Assembly: GCA_947062645.1 (NCBI GenBank)
Contig: CAMSQT010000092.1
Location: 1-5,423, forward strand
Reading direction: 5' to 3'
DNA from: an uncultured Clostridium sp.
GTDB lineage: Bacteria; Bacillota; Clostridia; TANB77; CAG-508
DNA: 5,423 nucleotides
Part shown: piece by piece, positions 5,382 through 5,423 of the stretch
How the letters are laid out: each line of letters begins with the position of its first letter
Position numbering within the stretch: position 1 is the first letter of the stretch
Made by a program: the position numbers and the translations under genes
The notes under the pieces: model-generated
Database searches by the model: none
The model's input: only the letters and a program-made list of their open reading frames with translations
Told to the model about the DNA's origin: nothing

Positions 5382-5423
5382 AGATCGGAAGAGCACACGT
5401 CTGAACTCCAGTCACAATGCCTC
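5382..5423. other. Illumina TruSeq adapter and index (artefact)
   Basis: AGATCGGAAGAGC at 5382 starts the standard TruSeq index-side adapter (5382-5415), followed by the 8-base index AATGCCTC (5416-5423). It is the exact inverse of positions 4-45, so the contig carries the same adapter at both ends. The transporter reading frame continues into it by chance. Confidence 0.98.

Noticed and set aside
1..5423. A mobile element or linear plasmid bounded by inverted terminal repeats
   Set aside because: The end repeats are sequencing adapter with an index; no transposase, replication gene or target-site duplication is present.

Overview
The window is one assembled contig from a low-GC Bacillota bacterium, most likely a gut-type Clostridia. 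The evidence is a GC content of roughly 30% or less, strong AGGAG-type ribosome binding sites, TTGACA/TATAAT-type promoters, and Bacillota-typical families (EcfA/EcfT, DUF1836, a clostridial long-chain acyl-CoA synthetase). The natural DNA runs only from about 46 to 5381. Both ends are Illumina TruSeq index-adapter sequence in inverted orientation, so the apparent terminal inverted repeat is a library artefact and both end genes are cut.

Layout. (1) 46-765: 3' part of an ECF-transporter ATPase (EcfA). (2) 799-1508: a compact module that reads as a type III (RNA-protein) toxin-antitoxin locus. It has a strong extended -10 promoter, 2.1 tandem repeats of 50-51 nt that each can fold as an H-type pseudoknot, a strong hairpin, a ribosome binding site, and a 161-aa toxin of the ToxN/CptN/TenpN superfamily, most like CptN. 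(3) 1537-2103: EcfT, the membrane partner of EcfA. The toxin-antitoxin module therefore sits inside an ecfA-ecfT operon. (4) 2116-2610, minus strand: a DUF1836 helix-turn-helix protein, convergent with ecfT. (5) 2635-2696: divergent promoters with three TTGAC half-sites spaced exactly 10 bp apart. (6) 2729-4454: a long-chain acyl-CoA synthetase split by a one-base frameshift near 3661-3664, followed by a good terminator. (7) 4527-4877, minus strand: a lone DUF1064 (PD-(D/E)XK-like) protein normally found in phages, with its own promoter. (8) 5053-5381: the first three membrane segments of an MFS transporter, cut by the contig end.

How the parts relate. EcfA and EcfT would form the energising module of a vitamin or metal ECF importer. 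No promoter is visible between the toxin and ecfT, so ecfT is probably transcribed with the toxin. The most interesting element is the RNA-antitoxin locus: its two repeats differ in sequence but keep their stems and the loop-to-tail pairing, which supports a selected RNA fold. Nothing here is clearly a new system type. It looks like an unannotated-style member of a known class in an unusual position.
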